Source: Lepidostoma basale (taxonomy: Eukaryota > Arthropoda > Insecta > Trichoptera > Lepidostomatidae). From it: 64,000 nt of DNA. The notes beneath the pieces are model-generated. The model did no database searches and had not been told where the DNA came from. It saw nothing but the letters and a program-made list of their open reading frames with translations. The translations under genes were made by a program, and so were the position numbers. Location: positions 1,116,001 to 1,180,000 of the forward strand of contig JAHDVF020000067.1 of NCBI GenBank assembly GCA_022606425.2. The letters run 5' to 3'. Below, piece after piece: positions 1-9,714 of this stretch; position 1 is the first letter of the stretch; each line of letters opens with the position of its first letter.

Positions 1-330
1 AAAAAAGCTCTTTCTAAATGAAACAACAACAACATGGCGCTACAGAATTCTTCGCCACTCTCCCGGTCCATCGCCACCATTCTCCAGTTATTAACACCAA
101 TTGCTCTGAAGTCCCCCTCCACACTATCTTATCCACCTCAGTTTTTGTCTTGTAATACTTCGCTTTCCAGAATCTTCCTTGGGGTTCGATATTCTTCCAT
201 TTTCTGTCCCAAATATCTAAAACGCGGTATTTTTTTATATTTAAATATATAGTAATTAGTTTTGAATTACGAGAAAATTTTTTTTTTATACTTTGACAAT
301 TCTTCAGTAAAGCAAAGGCTAACATAATTA
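1..330 (-). pseudogene. LINE ORF2 C-terminal fragment (RTE-like)
   Basis: Read on the minus strand, the stretch contains DFRAIGVNNWRMVAMDRES. This resembles the last residues of RTE-type endonuclease/reverse transcriptases, which typically end with a GVNW...A.DR...W segment. The frame shifts between here and the upstream WKAKYYKTKTEVDK part and has stops, so it is a decayed 3' end. It runs off the left edge. Clade assignment is tentative. Confidence 0.5.
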
Positions 331-429
331 TTAAAATATAGGATTAAGAGTGGATTTCAATTTCTCTTATTTAATATGAAATTATAAATTATAACTATTA
401 AAATCTAAAACGCTGTTACAATATCACAT

Positions 430-645
430 TATTTTTATTCACCGAGAGTGTCGCGACAGTTACAATAAACTGATGATGATGATGATGTTGGCATGATGAT
501 GTTGGCGGTTGGCGAAACAGCTGTCGCGACACTCTCAGTGAATAAAAAGAAATCGTGATATTATAACAATGTTTTAAATTTTAACAGCAATAATGTTGAA
601 GTACGAGTATCATAGTGTTTCGGCCAAAACAATGGACTATAATAT
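430..645 (+). repeat. PAL-2 palindromic repeat copy
   Basis: Inverted arms (GAGTGTCGCGAC near 446 and GTCGCGACACTC near 523) surround a CTGATGATG... stem and GGTTGGCGAAACAGCTGTC. A tail follows that reads GTTTCGGCCAAAACAATGG and ends at ...GGACTAT. The same unit recurs at 42926-43120, where its insertion boundaries are defined. This copy has expanded GATGATGATG in the stem and a 6-bp CGAGTA insertion at 604-609. Confidence 0.75.
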
Positions 646-1131
646 TATTATAAATCAACAGTACATGTAGTTATGTGTATATTTTGTTGTATAATTAAGT
701 ATAAATTTGTGTTCCAGGGAATAAAGTAGAAAATAAAAACATGAAGGAGAAAGTTCTATCTTGATTAAATAGTGATAAAAGTGATCGGATTACTTTGAGA
801 CTCGATAAGAGAGATTTATTCACTTAAGTAAACTAAATCTAAGAAAGTCTGAGTAGGAACGATGCTTCGCAGCGAATGTACTGAGAGAATAAAGTGTATA
901 AGAAAAGATTTAATCATCCTACCAGGAGAGGGTCCCGTCCCAAACATGTGAGGAGAGGGGATGTTTTGCGGAGAAAGAACATTGGAAAAAGGATTTCGGA
1001 GATGTTTCCTCCTTGCGAGATAAAATACTCTTTGGAACCGTCCCAAAACGCGGTGTTGTTCGCCCGTTATTGCGTGTAATCAGTTGGTGAATGATAGTGC
1101 GTCCTCAGCGGCGGGGTGTTCCAACTCCATT
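646..1131 (+). other. 5' flank and probable 5' UTR of the alkaline phosphatase gene
   Basis: No coding homology or repeat was recognised. The GC content rises from about 900 towards the start codon. An arthropod-initiator-like TCAGT lies at 1080-1084, but no TATA box or downstream element at the expected spacing was found, so the transcription start is not assigned. A 61-codon frame at 894-1079 looks like chance. Confidence 0.35.
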
Positions 1132-1225
1132 ATGGAACTTGGAAGTGGGGCGCTCCTCTTCTGGCTCGTCAGCATATTGATGGTTCGCTCGGCCCCCTCC
1201 TACACGAACGTCCCCACCGTCCAAG
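1132..1225 (+). CDS. ALP: Alkaline phosphatase exon 1 (signal peptide)
   Basis: This exon encodes residues 1-31 plus the first base of codon 32. The ATG at 1132 is followed by a typical secretory signal: short N-region (MELGSG), hydrophobic core ALLFWLVSILMV (residues 7-18), and a likely cleavage near residues 20-21 (RSA/P). The next residues, PSYTNVPTVQ, begin the mature protein. The exon ends CCAAG followed by donor GTATGT. Its leftover G joins AT at 16050 to make Asp32, which keeps the frame open into exon 2. An in-frame TTG at 1084 lies upstream, but the signal peptide argues for 1132. The secreted or GPI-anchored class is inferred from the signal peptide; the C-terminal anchor would lie outside the window. 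Confidence 0.85.
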
Positions 1226-1690
1226 GTATGTATTACACTCGCATTCGTCTAGCTACTGTACACCTGTGATTTAACCCTTTAGGTGCCGGATAGTATTAGT
1301 ATGGCTGACCTCGGAGATTTGTCAATTATGATATTTTTCGTAAATTGAACCTAATTCCTTCTAGATTTATCATTATTATATGTTTCGGATTCAAAATGAA
1401 ATAATATGTTGTATTTTACTTTGAAGCACAACACTTTATTTAAAAAGCAAATAAAATGAATTGTTAAATATTTTTTAAAAAATGTTTTGGGGCATAAAAA
1501 CCCTTCTTCAGTGTAGCTTATCTATTTATTTATTTATACAAATGAGACATAACAAACGAAAAACATTTAGACGACTCATTTTGACACAAAACGGTGAAAC
1601 AAAGATAAAACGACATGAAACCAAAAAATCAAAAAAAAAATTCTCCGGTAGAGAAACCTCCAGTAAAATCATATCTTAATTATTAAAATT
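1226..1690 (+). other. Start of intron 1, no recognised element
   Basis: The donor GTATGT opens a 14.8-kb intron (1226-16049). The first 460 bases are AT-rich and match no repeat family seen elsewhere in the window. A 65-codon lysine-rich frame at 1482-1679 is attributed to base composition. Confidence 0.5.
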
Positions 1691-1693
1691 CAG

Positions 1694-2300
1694 TCACTAA
1701 CTAACGAACCAGTCTCTTCAAAACGATAGGCAGAAAGAATGGGCTGCCACACTGTTCTTTCCTGACACGCTGTTCTCTTGATCCTCAACATTCATAAATT
1801 GTGTCATTCACGCACGTCGATTTCTCCGACTCATCACGTGGACGAAATTCAATATTTTATTTATTTGATTTGCCACGTTTTTCTCGGTCTTCCTTTATTT
1901 ATAGTTCCGTTAACATATAATACATATATACTTTATTGCCTTTTTTTCTTCATTCATTCTTTCTGTGTCCAAACAGTTTTAATGATCCTTTCATTTATTT
2001 GTTCATAACACTTTCATTCGCACCGCACTCACTTCTTGTATTTCCATTTGACACTCTATCATAAACAGATTTAAACACATTCGTCATTTATTTTACTATC
2101 ATCCTTCTTTCCCCAGTTTTACGCTTTACTTCCATTCATAAGGGTCGGTACGAGAACACCATTGTGCACTGCTAGCTTAGCTTTTTAGATACCATATACT
2201 TTTGTTTACGATGACAACTTTAAGTGCACCATTCACTTCGTTGCCTGCCCCAACCTTTACTTCATTATCCCTCTCCACTCGCATATCCTTCCAAATAAAA
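1694..2300 (-). pseudogene. LINE-A reverse transcriptase 3' fragment
   Basis: The antisense copy begins with the (AACT)n-like 3' tail and AGGCAGAAAGAATGGGCTGC (antisense of the WQSILSAYPFG end). It runs through the antisense of RKTWHDQ, WFGHM and MYGSEAW to the RVGAGNKINGA region near 2250. Many frameshifts and stops are present, so it is a 5'-truncated dead copy. Confidence 0.75.
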
Positions 2301-2900
2301 ACGAATAAAATAAAAAATTATGTTATTTCTGTGCTATAATAAATACACAGTATACCCTTTTGTGATTAAGGTTCTTACTTCATAAACCGAGTAAAAATAG
2401 TTCCACCAAGAGGAAGGTTTGTCTCTTAGTACCTACATAGAAATATGTGTTGTTTGGTCTTATATACCATTACGTTATGTAGGTTATCACGGTCGATAAA
2501 TACGAAGGCAGGAATCAGGAATCCAATCAAGAGGCTAGATAAAAGTCACTGTGGTAATAAAAAGCGTAGATTAGAGAACGAACTTCTTTAGAAACGTTAA
2601 TCAGTAAAAAGAAGAAAAAAACATGATGTTTCCGGGTAAAATTTCTTACGCAGCCTATGTTTTAGAGCTTTGGAAGCTTATTTTTAATATTCATTTATGC
2701 AAATCCCTTCTCATCTCTTTTAATCAAAGATGATCTGGTTATAATACATTTTTTTCGCTCCTTTTTAAAATACTCCAACAACAAAATAAATACAATCTTA
2801 TAGCACGTTTTAAGTCCTTGTTTATCCCTATTTTGTTATCTAATTACATTACCTTCATTTTACATTATTTCTATGTCTCCTAATCATCATAACGAACTAC
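2301..2900. other. Intron 1 spacer, no recognised element
   Basis: AT-rich sequence without open frames of note. I see no similarity to the repeat families catalogued here. Confidence 0.5.
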
Positions 2901-2903
2901 CTT

Positions 2904-3345
2904 ACTAACCATCACGCCGTATCTTAACAGAAAGAATTGACTGCCACAGTTTTTTTTTCTGATATAATTCTTTCGCTTCCCCTACGCACGTATTTCTTGC
3001 ACGCACGTCGATTTCTCCGACTTCTAACGTGGCCGACATTCAATATTTGATTTGTTTGATCGTGCCACGTTTTCTTCAGTTTTCCTCTATTTCTAGTTCC
3101 CCTTACATCGTTTACAAATACTTTTTTTATCATTCTTTATTCATTTATTATTATATCCATGTGTCCAAACCCTCTTAATGATCCTTTCATTATTTTGTTC
3201 ATAACATTTTCATTCGCACCGCATTCACATCTTATATTTTCATTCGACACTATCATACACAGTTTTTCTAGATTTTTCGTGTAAGAGATCTCATTCCTAC
3301 TGCAAATATTTTAATTTCATTCTGCTTATGCCAGCTCCTTACTTC
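2904..3345 (-). pseudogene. LINE-A 3' fragment
   Basis: Starts with ACCATCACGCCGT (antisense LINE-A terminus). It encodes on the minus strand VKKVFVNDVRGTRNRGKLKKTWHDQTNQILNV in pieces, the conserved C-terminal tail of the LINE-A protein. It ends in the MYGSEAWNW region near 3345 and is broken by indels. Confidence 0.8.
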
Positions 3346-3394
3346 CTCCATGGTTGTGGTATTTATTTTGTTAAACTTGATTATTTATTTATAT

Positions 3395-3545
3395 TAGTAA
3401 ATACGATTGTTTAGTGGTTTTACTCGGATTTCATGTATATATAATACATTATATAAATTGTGACAAATTTGTTTCGCCTTGCCCTCGCAAGGCAATATAT
3501 ATTAATTAAATCCATGTAAACCACTAAACAATTGTTTTTTGTGAA
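3395..3545. repeat. PAL-7 palindromic element with hammerhead-like half
   Basis: Outer arms GATTGTTTAGTGGTTTTAC (about 3404) and its complement near 3519-3535 enclose, on the minus strand, a stem (GCCTTGC...GCAAGGC), then GAAAC, a self-complementary ACAAATTTGT and C. The catalytic-type 5' core (CTGATGA class) is not recognisable here. It is a relative or degenerate version of the PAL families. Confidence 0.55.
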
Positions 3546-4100
3546 TGTATACTTATGAAAAATTTCATGAATTAATCACCCACCGTGGGTGAAATCCAGT
3601 ATTCGTATACAAGTATAAGTATACATTCACAAAAAATATTGTAATCATTCTGGTAAATTCTTTGGCATAGAGATAAGAGTGACATCTTCAGGCGGCTTCT
3701 AACAATGCGCTAATGGCGACAGTCTTCACATTGTGTTAAAAAAGTAGTTCTGCTAAATGCTAAAAATTAATCTCCATAGATGGCGTTAGTGTGTGGATTA
3801 TATAGATTAATCTTAAAAAGATTAACATATGTTATCAAAAATCTACGTAGATGGCGAATTGAAACTGACATGTGAAGTAAAGCATAGATTTGTAAGATAT
3901 ATCGTATACAACCTCCAAAAATTTGTCTGACATGGTCATAAAGAAATATGTGGAATGGGGAATGTTGTAATTACATAAAGCGTGCGCTTAACCCAACCAA
4001 TGACAGGTAAAGCCCTGTAAACACCTTGATCAACCATATTCAGTTTTCAGTTCGCATCTTCGTATCTATTGAGATACAATTAAATTTACTAAACAATTGT
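3546..4100 (+). repeat. REP-X interspersed repeat
   Basis: Shares blocks with copies near 18820, 24930, 25370, 38620, 38960 and 59340. Shared blocks include TGAATGTATACTTAT, CACCCACCGTGGGTG, ATAGATGGCGTTAGT, AATGACAGGT and CTATTGAGATACAATTAA. No coding capacity was seen. The 5' end is itself an inverted repeat (GTATACTTAT / ATAAGTATAC at 3547-3632). Mobilising machinery is unknown. Confidence 0.65.
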
Positions 4101-4344
4101 GTTTACTATTATGAATTTATAAATGTTCTAAATTATTCTTGTTTTAAAAATCTTGTTTTCCAATGACATACTTATTCCGTCTTACTGAGGCATTTTTAAA
4201 TATGGCATATTTATAAACGCCGTAGCAAATCATTGTTATTACCATAAAATAAAACAAACTTCTTGAAAACAGACAACTTTTTTTTATAAATGTTTCAAGG
4301 TGGAGTTTTACGTCATTGTTCAGGTAAAAATCTATTCATATAAT

Positions 4345-4625
4345 CCATTGTTTTGGCGAAAGCACTTTGAAGTTTCAACATTATTAACCGTTTAAATAAA
4401 AAAAAATGTTATATATATCACAATTGATTATACTTTGCCGCGACAGTTGTTTCGCAAACCGATGTTAGCATCGTCAGGTCCTACAATCAACTGATTGTAA
4501 TATAAAATTAATTGTATGACCTGACGATGCTTACATCGGTTAACGAAACATTTGATGCGCTAAATATTATCAATTGTGATATTTATAACAAAGTTTTCTT
4601 ATTTAAACAGTTAAAAATCTAATGA
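4345..4625. repeat. PAL-2 inverted pair
   Basis: Two facing arms carry GCGACAGTTGTTTCGCAAAC (antisense) and GGTTAACGAAACATTTGATG (sense), flanked by CCTGACGATGC cores. The left, minus-strand arm reads CTGACGA-T-stem-GCGAAACAACTGTC, a hammerhead-like order with the variable core position 7 as C. A degraded tail (CCATTGTTTTGGCGAAAGC) lies at the left edge. Confidence 0.65.
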
Positions 4626-4639
4626 TTATACTGAAATCT

Positions 4640-4925
4640 CTTGATGGAAGTTCATTAAAACATCGTTTTATTTAAACAGTAATTAAATAAAACGATGTTT
4701 TTTAACTACTTTCACTTTTGTCTTTATTTAGACAGCGACCGGTTTCGCCAGGCTCGCTGGCATCGACAGACTGGTCAACCTGGTCACCAGTCTGTCGATG
4801 CCAGCGAGCCTGGCGAAACCGGTCGCTGTCTAAATAAAGACAAAAGTGGAAGTAGTTAAAAAAACATCGTTTTATTTAATTATTATTATAGTTAAAAATC
4901 TATTTGTAATTAAGCAGAAAACGTG
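4640..4925. repeat. PAL-4 near-perfect long palindrome
   Basis: Two arms of roughly 95 bases (about 4683-4779 and 4787-4880) are almost perfectly inverted around a few central bases. The right arm reads CTGTCGA (4792-4798), T, GCCAG-loop-CTGGC, GAAAC, ACCGGT-type stem III, C (4824). CAGT (4788-4791) can pair with GCTG (4825-4828) as stem I. The outer sequence GACAAAAGTGGAAGTAGTTA and ACATCGTTTTATTTAAT defines the family. Confidence 0.8.
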
Positions 4926-5272
4926 ATTATTTCAAAAGGAAACACTGTTACTCTCGCAATTTTTTTTTCATTTATGTATTAAAATGAGTACACATAAAAA
5001 TATAATATAACATTTCAAGAATATATGGGAAAATGCTGAATTTTTAATCATCTAAGAAGTATCTGAACTCTGAAGTACTGGTCGGAATGTAAGTAAAAAG
5101 ATTTTTAATATCAAAATATTAATAATATTCTACACAAGGGATGGAATCCATACGAAAAAATTCTCAAATTAATATCGAAACATTTTAATAAAAATGCTTT
5201 GTTTCGTTTTTATTTCTCGAGCGGTTAAATTAAAGCGCATAACCTTTATCAAGAGATCTCAGAGACACTTGT
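4926..5272. other. Intron 1 spacer, no recognised element
   Basis: AT-rich. It contains a block AAATTAAAGCGCATAACC that resembles AAAAGCGGATAACC near 17180, otherwise nothing recognised. Confidence 0.4.
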
Positions 5273-6281
5273 AGCATTGAATTTTAGAATTCAAAATTTA
5301 AATATTTCTCCATGGTTGTTTAATCTATATATGGACAAGTGTATGAAAGAGCTGAAAGGGTTGGAAGCAGGTGCAAAAATGAACGGTGTGTCAGTAAGCT
5401 GTTTGTTGTATGCGGACGACGCTGTGCTACTTGCAGACAACGAGCACGAACTGCAAGCCCTGGTGTCTAGTATGTATGAAGTATGCAAGCGATACGATTT
5501 GATGATGAATGTGAATAAGTCCAAGGTAATGTTTTTCGAAAAAGAAGGAAGCATGACAGTCTGCAACATTAGTGTATACGGTGAAAGTCTGGAACAAGTG
5601 GATAAATTTGTTTATTTAGGAAGTATGTTTACAAAGGATGGGAGGGTGGAGAAGGATATTGAAAGAAGGGTTGGGGCAGGCAACAAAATAAATGGTGCAC
5701 TTAAAGTTGTCATCGCAAACAAAAGCCAATCCAAAAAAGCCAAGATGGCAGTGCACAATGGTGTTCTTGTACCGACCCTAATGTATGGAAGTGAAGCATG
5801 GAACTGGCAAAAGAAGGATGAAAGTAGAATAAATGCAGTAGAAATGAGATCTCTAAGACGAATATGTGGCAAATCTGTATATGATAGAGTGACAAACGCA
5901 AGTATAAGAAGTGAATGTGGTGCGAATGAAAGTGTTATGAACAATATAAGGAAAGGGTCATTAAGATGGTTTGGACACATGGAAAGAATGAGTGAAGACA
6001 GAATGGTAAAGAAGGTTTATGTAAACGGCGTGAACGGAGCTAGAAAAAGAGGAAGGCCGAGGAAAACGTGGCATGATCAAATCAATCAAATATTGAATGT
6101 CGGCCATGTGAGGAGTCAGAGAAAACGACGCGCGTGCATGACATGATGTTTGAATGTTGTGGAAGCGAGAGAAATATGTCAAGAAAGAAAAATGTGGCAG
6201 TCCATTCTTTCTGCCTACCCCTTCGGGGAGACGGCGTGCTGGTTAGTTAGTTAGTTAGCATTGAATTTTAGAATTCAAAAT
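5273..6281 (+). mobile_element. LINE-A, best preserved copy, with 25-bp target-site duplication
   Basis: The flanks 5273-5297 and 6257-6281 are identical 25-base direct repeats, the mark of target-primed reverse transcription. Between them is a 5'-truncated LINE whose frame stays open to 6146. It has SPWLFNLYMD, the catalytic LLYADDAVLLAD motif, then VYLGSMFTKDGR, MYGSEAWNWQKKDESR, LRWFGHMERM and RGRPRKTWHDQI. The frame stops where other copies have CGA (Arg in RACMTRCMN) and this one has TGA, a C-to-T change at a CpG. Beyond it the frame continues to MWQSILSAYPFG and ends in (TTAG)n. Endonuclease and upstream RT motifs are missing. The initial ATG of the open frame lies in the duplicated target, so it is not a native start. 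Confidence 0.9.
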
Positions 6282-6589
6282 GAAATGACTTCATCTTGAG
6301 CTAAATTAATTGACTAAACATCACGCCATATCTCTGAGGGGACGAGCAGAGAAGATGGATTGCCGGATACTTATATCGTAAGAGACTTTTCCAGAATTCT
6401 TCCTTAAATTCTATTCGCTGTCATATGATCCATAGATTATGTCGCTTGCCTAGTTTGATCTTCTCGTCTGTTCATTATCTTCTTCTTTCCAGCCTATTTC
6501 ATTACACGGCTGGATATTCCTTATAAGTAAGTCAATAGTCATAATATTTTATCTACGAATAAAAAGTGTCTCTTTATTGAGAGTTTGCC
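6282..6589. other. Intron 1 spacer
   Basis: Contains a stray ACATCACGCCATATC (about 6318), antisense LINE-A terminus-like. Otherwise nothing recognised. Confidence 0.35.
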
Positions 6590-6660
6590 TATATATTTAC
6601 ACCTGATGATGAAGGTTACCTCCGAAAAATGTCGTTTTAAATAAAGATATTAAATAAAAG
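6590..6660 (+). repeat. PAL-6 single hammerhead-like arm
   Basis: CTGATGA (6603-6609), T, GAAGG-TTA-CCTCC, GAAA (6624-6627), AATGTC. The order and spacing match the PAL arms, but stem III is weak and no inverted partner was found. Confidence 0.45.
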
Positions 6661-6734
6661 TAGAACATAAACAGATTTGTTTTTCAATTCCAAGATTATT
6701 AAAATGGAATTCCACGGTGTTAACACCTTAATCT

Positions 6735-7915
6735 CCAACAACCCTTATGTATGAAAACGAAGCATGGAACTTGCAGAAGAAGGATGAGAGAAGAATAAAT
6801 GCGGTAGAGGTGAGGTGGTAGAACAATTTACGACAGTATTTCAAATGCTGATATAAGTAAGGAATGCACAGTGGAAGAAGGTATTATGAATAAAATTATG
6901 GAGCGCATGGATGGAGAAAGAATGATTAAGAACGTTACGTTAACCGTCGCGTTGCCATGTGGTCAATTGAGTTTCCACTGCCAATTTCAAGTTGATTTTC
7001 TTAAAACCTATGGACCCTAATATTATAAAAAAAATTGTAATCCTCCATTAAAGTGTTCTCAATATTTCGTAATAAAAAAAAAGCAAAAAATTACTTCCTT
7101 CATCCCAAAAAAAAATATTTTTTAAGACTGCCCTCACCTTTATTCGTGTTAAGGTAGAATTTGTTTTGCTAATATTTACAACTTTATCAAAAGTGACAAA
7201 TACTTACTCGCTGTTTTGAACGTATTATAAATTATATGCTTGGCCTTTTCTCATAGGTACGTAATAATACCGACTGTGGACGGAAACGCAGCACGCAACT
7301 TAATAATATCAGAACTGTGAAAATATTAACACTTTACCAAAAGGGACAAATATTAATACGTACTCGTCGTCTTGAACGTACTATACATTTTGCCTAGGTG
7401 CCTTTATCATACGTAAAATTATAGCGCCACGGCGCGGCGGGGCGAGACAAGTTCATACTTGGTGTCAGTTGCTCATATGCTGTCTCGCATTCTATATCAG
7501 AAATCGCATGGTTCCAGAAAAAAATTAATAATGATATGTTTTTCAAATAATCCATGTATGTTATAGATATCGATCTATTCCTAATGAAATTCCCTACAAG
7601 ATGACATTAATTAAATTTTGATTCATCGAGTCATATGCTTGATATTTAGATAAAGTTAGCGGTAAACTGAATTGACCACATGGGAGCGAGCGTTTTGTTT
7701 TGAACACGGTACGTTAAGGGTTAACGATGTAAATGGAGTACGGTGTCGAGGTAGACCAAGGAAAACATGACATGACTAAATCAACCAAATTTTAAAGGTT
7801 GTGTATATAAGAAGTCGGAAGAATCGACGTGCGTGTATGACTCGTCGCGCGTCGTATGAATGTGGAGGAACCTGGAGAAGTGTCTCAGGTCACCCCGTAG
7901 AAACGGCGTTATGTT
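6735..7915 (+). pseudogene. LINE-A fragment split by a piggyBac-like insertion
   Basis: LINE-A sequence (MYENEAWNLQKKDERRINAVE..., then an internal deletion) runs to 6939. It resumes at 7725 with CGATGTAAATGGAGTACGG and runs on to the ...MTRRASYECGGT end near 7915. Removing 6940-7720 restores ACG-TTAA-CGATGTAAATGG, the ordinary LINE-A sequence for the YVNDVNG segment. Confidence 0.85.
6940..7724 (-). mobile_element. piggyBac-like non-autonomous element, copy 1
   Basis: TTAA flanks both ends (6940-6943 and 7721-7724). One end reads CCGTCGCGTTGCCATGTGG and the other, inverted, CCCTTAACGTACCGTG, with subterminal CCATGTGGT in both. Two further copies at 34811 and 51226 share the same ends. No transposase frame is present. 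TTAA target duplication and CC(C/G)-type ends are typical of the piggyBac superfamily. Confidence 0.85.
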
Positions 7916-7949
7916 TTTTTTTTTTTACAAAGGTAGTTTGATCCCAATA

Positions 7950-8148
7950 ACTGTATACAATTTTGTTTTTAGCTATTATATTGATTCTCATGACATGTGA
8001 TAGGTAGCTAATATATCGCCATTGTCACGAGAATTCTACAGCAGACCAAAGACAGTGTGACAATCACACTGCCATCGCTGGGAATCGAACACAGGACCTT
8101 CGGTATGGCAGTCAGACCTCTTACCACTCTGCCACAAAGGTCGTCGGT
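7950..8148 (-). mobile_element. SINE-1 (tRNA-derived), antisense copy
   Basis: The minus strand reads GACGACCTTTGTGGCAGAGTGGTAAG-like, with an A-box at its start and a B-box GTTCGATTCCC about 45 bases later. The SINE body AGTGTGATTGTCACACTGTC and TAGCTACCTATCACATGTCA follow. Same family as 43438. Confidence 0.85.
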
Positions 8149-8159
8149 CGTTTGTGTTT

Positions 8160-8950
8160 CATATGGCTAAGACAGCTGAAACTTTCCATTCACATAAATT
8201 GTAATAAATGTTATATAAAGCAGACGGTTTCATCGGTAATAATGATTTAATAAGGTGTTTCACATCATTGTTCAAGTAACAATAAATTACAATTATATAG
8301 TGTGAATATACGAAATACAATTCTATTTGTTCAAAGAAGCGTATTTTTATTTATTATTATGACGACAAAAGATAACTGATAGGGGTGAAATCAACCGATA
8401 AATATCTAAAGAATTAAATGATTCTTTACGAGAGCGGATTCCGAATACTTATCACTAAAATAAAATAAAGCATTATTATTCCGAAGGCGATTCGCGCTGT
8501 TTCGAATTTATGAATAAATTCACGTGCGAAAAAAGCGCGAAAAGGAAATATTGTGTATCCAAGAAGAGGAAACATTTATTAGACTTCGGTAAAAGTTTTC
8601 TTAGCGAAATTTTTCCGCTTGATTTGATAAAAATGTATTGAATTTTCATAATGTAAATACACAAACAAGGCTGCTTATTCGCCATCCTAAAGAAGCGGAC
8701 ATTCCATTGTTGTGTCGTGTTGCGTTATTTGTAGTATTCTGTTATATTTTACACAAAGCTCTTGTAATCCCGTTGTTGTGTGATGAAAATATCTCCAGAA
8801 TCTTATTGTGTTATCCAAGGTGTGTGATTCAATAAAACTACAAATATTATTACTTACTCTACTATTTTCGCGACTCAAGTAATATTATATGTTGCTCTGA
8901 AGCACTCTCTCTACTTATAAAAATATCCAATTAATATATCTTACCGTTGG
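8160..8950. other. Intron 1 spacer, no recognised element
   Basis: Short frames occur (8476-8685, 8638-8835) but show no domain or repeated similarity. Treated as non-coding intron sequence. Confidence 0.45.
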
Positions 8951-8954
8951 AAGC

Positions 8955-9335
8955 ATTCGAATCGGTTGGAAGCATTCGAAATGTGGATACACAGAAGAAT
9001 GCTTCGTATACCTTGGACCGAAAAGGTCAGTAACGTCGAAGTACTTAGGAGAGCCGGAGCCAAGAGAGAGCTGTTGTCGAATGTCAAAGTGAAAAAGGTC
9101 TCATATTTGGGTCACGTGCTGCGTGGAGAAAAGTACCGCCTCCTCCGACTTATATTGGAGGGCAAGATAGAGGGAAGACGGGGAGTTGGCAGAAGACAGA
9201 TGTCCTGGCTGCGCAACATTAGAGAGTGGACCGGAATGAGGACGGTGGATGACCTGTTTCGGGCAGCGCAGGACAGGGAGGTTTTCGCCGGAGAGATCGC
9301 CAACGTCGGGGGGACCTGACACGGCACAAGAAGAA
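8955..9335 (+). pseudogene. LINE-B (RTE-like) 3' fragment
   Basis: The frame 8966-9319 encodes EAFEMWIHRRMLRIPWTEKV, then VLRRAGAKRELL, SYLGHVLRGEKY and the end EWTGMRTVDDLFRAAQDRE. This is the C-terminal region typical of RTE-clade endonuclease/reverse transcriptases, and it ends in a GAAGAAGAAGA tail. The left edge shows TTGGAAGCATTCGAA twice (8947 and 8966), a small duplication at the truncation point. Open over 117 codons, so relatively young. Confidence 0.85.
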
Positions 9336-9714
9336 GAAGACCGTTGTCAGTACAACCCTTGCACTGACAACGGTAAGAGGTGGCAAATTAAGCCTTCTAG
9401 CCTACGTTAATTCTTCGTCATTCTTACCACGTATCGCATGCAAATCGATTTTCGATATTTAAAATAGCTGACATTCTAAATGGATTTTATTTTATTGGCA
9501 TTTAATTCAGAACGCCAACCATAACATTGATTTTAATACTGTTATTATTTGATTTTACCTCAATCACATTTAACTTATTGAGCGCTAAGGCATTAATACT
9601 GTGGAATCCCTTAGTAGCATACATAGAAAATTGAAAATAACTTTGTTTAATTTTCTAAGTAAATTATATTTATAACAAAAAAAAAAAAAAATTTATTAAT
9701 GATAATCGAATAAT
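9336..9714. other. Intron 1 spacer with REP-I fragment
   Basis: At about 9585-9665, TTGAGCGCTAAGGCATTAATACTGTGGAATCCC...AATTGAAAATAACTTTGTTT matches blocks near 34690, 38020 and 49140 (REP-I, no coding capacity). The rest is unassigned. Confidence 0.45.

Noticed and set aside
894..1079. Short upstream protein (61 codons)
   Set aside because: No domain or signal. It lies in the probable 5' UTR and does not splice into the phosphatase frame.
1084..1131. Upstream TTG start for exon 1
   Set aside because: ATG at 1132 begins a textbook signal peptide, whereas the upstream extension is not hydrophobic and starts with a non-ATG codon.
3560..3640. REP-X hairpin as another hammerhead-like arm
   Set aside because: CACCC...GGGTG followed by AAATC resembles the stem II/GAAA order, but no CTGATGA-type core lies at the required position and stem III does not form.
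4683..4880. Inverted repeat as an assembly hairpin artefact
   Set aside because: Similar inverted pairs of the same family recur at 41715 and 48960 with different divergence, so this is a biological element.
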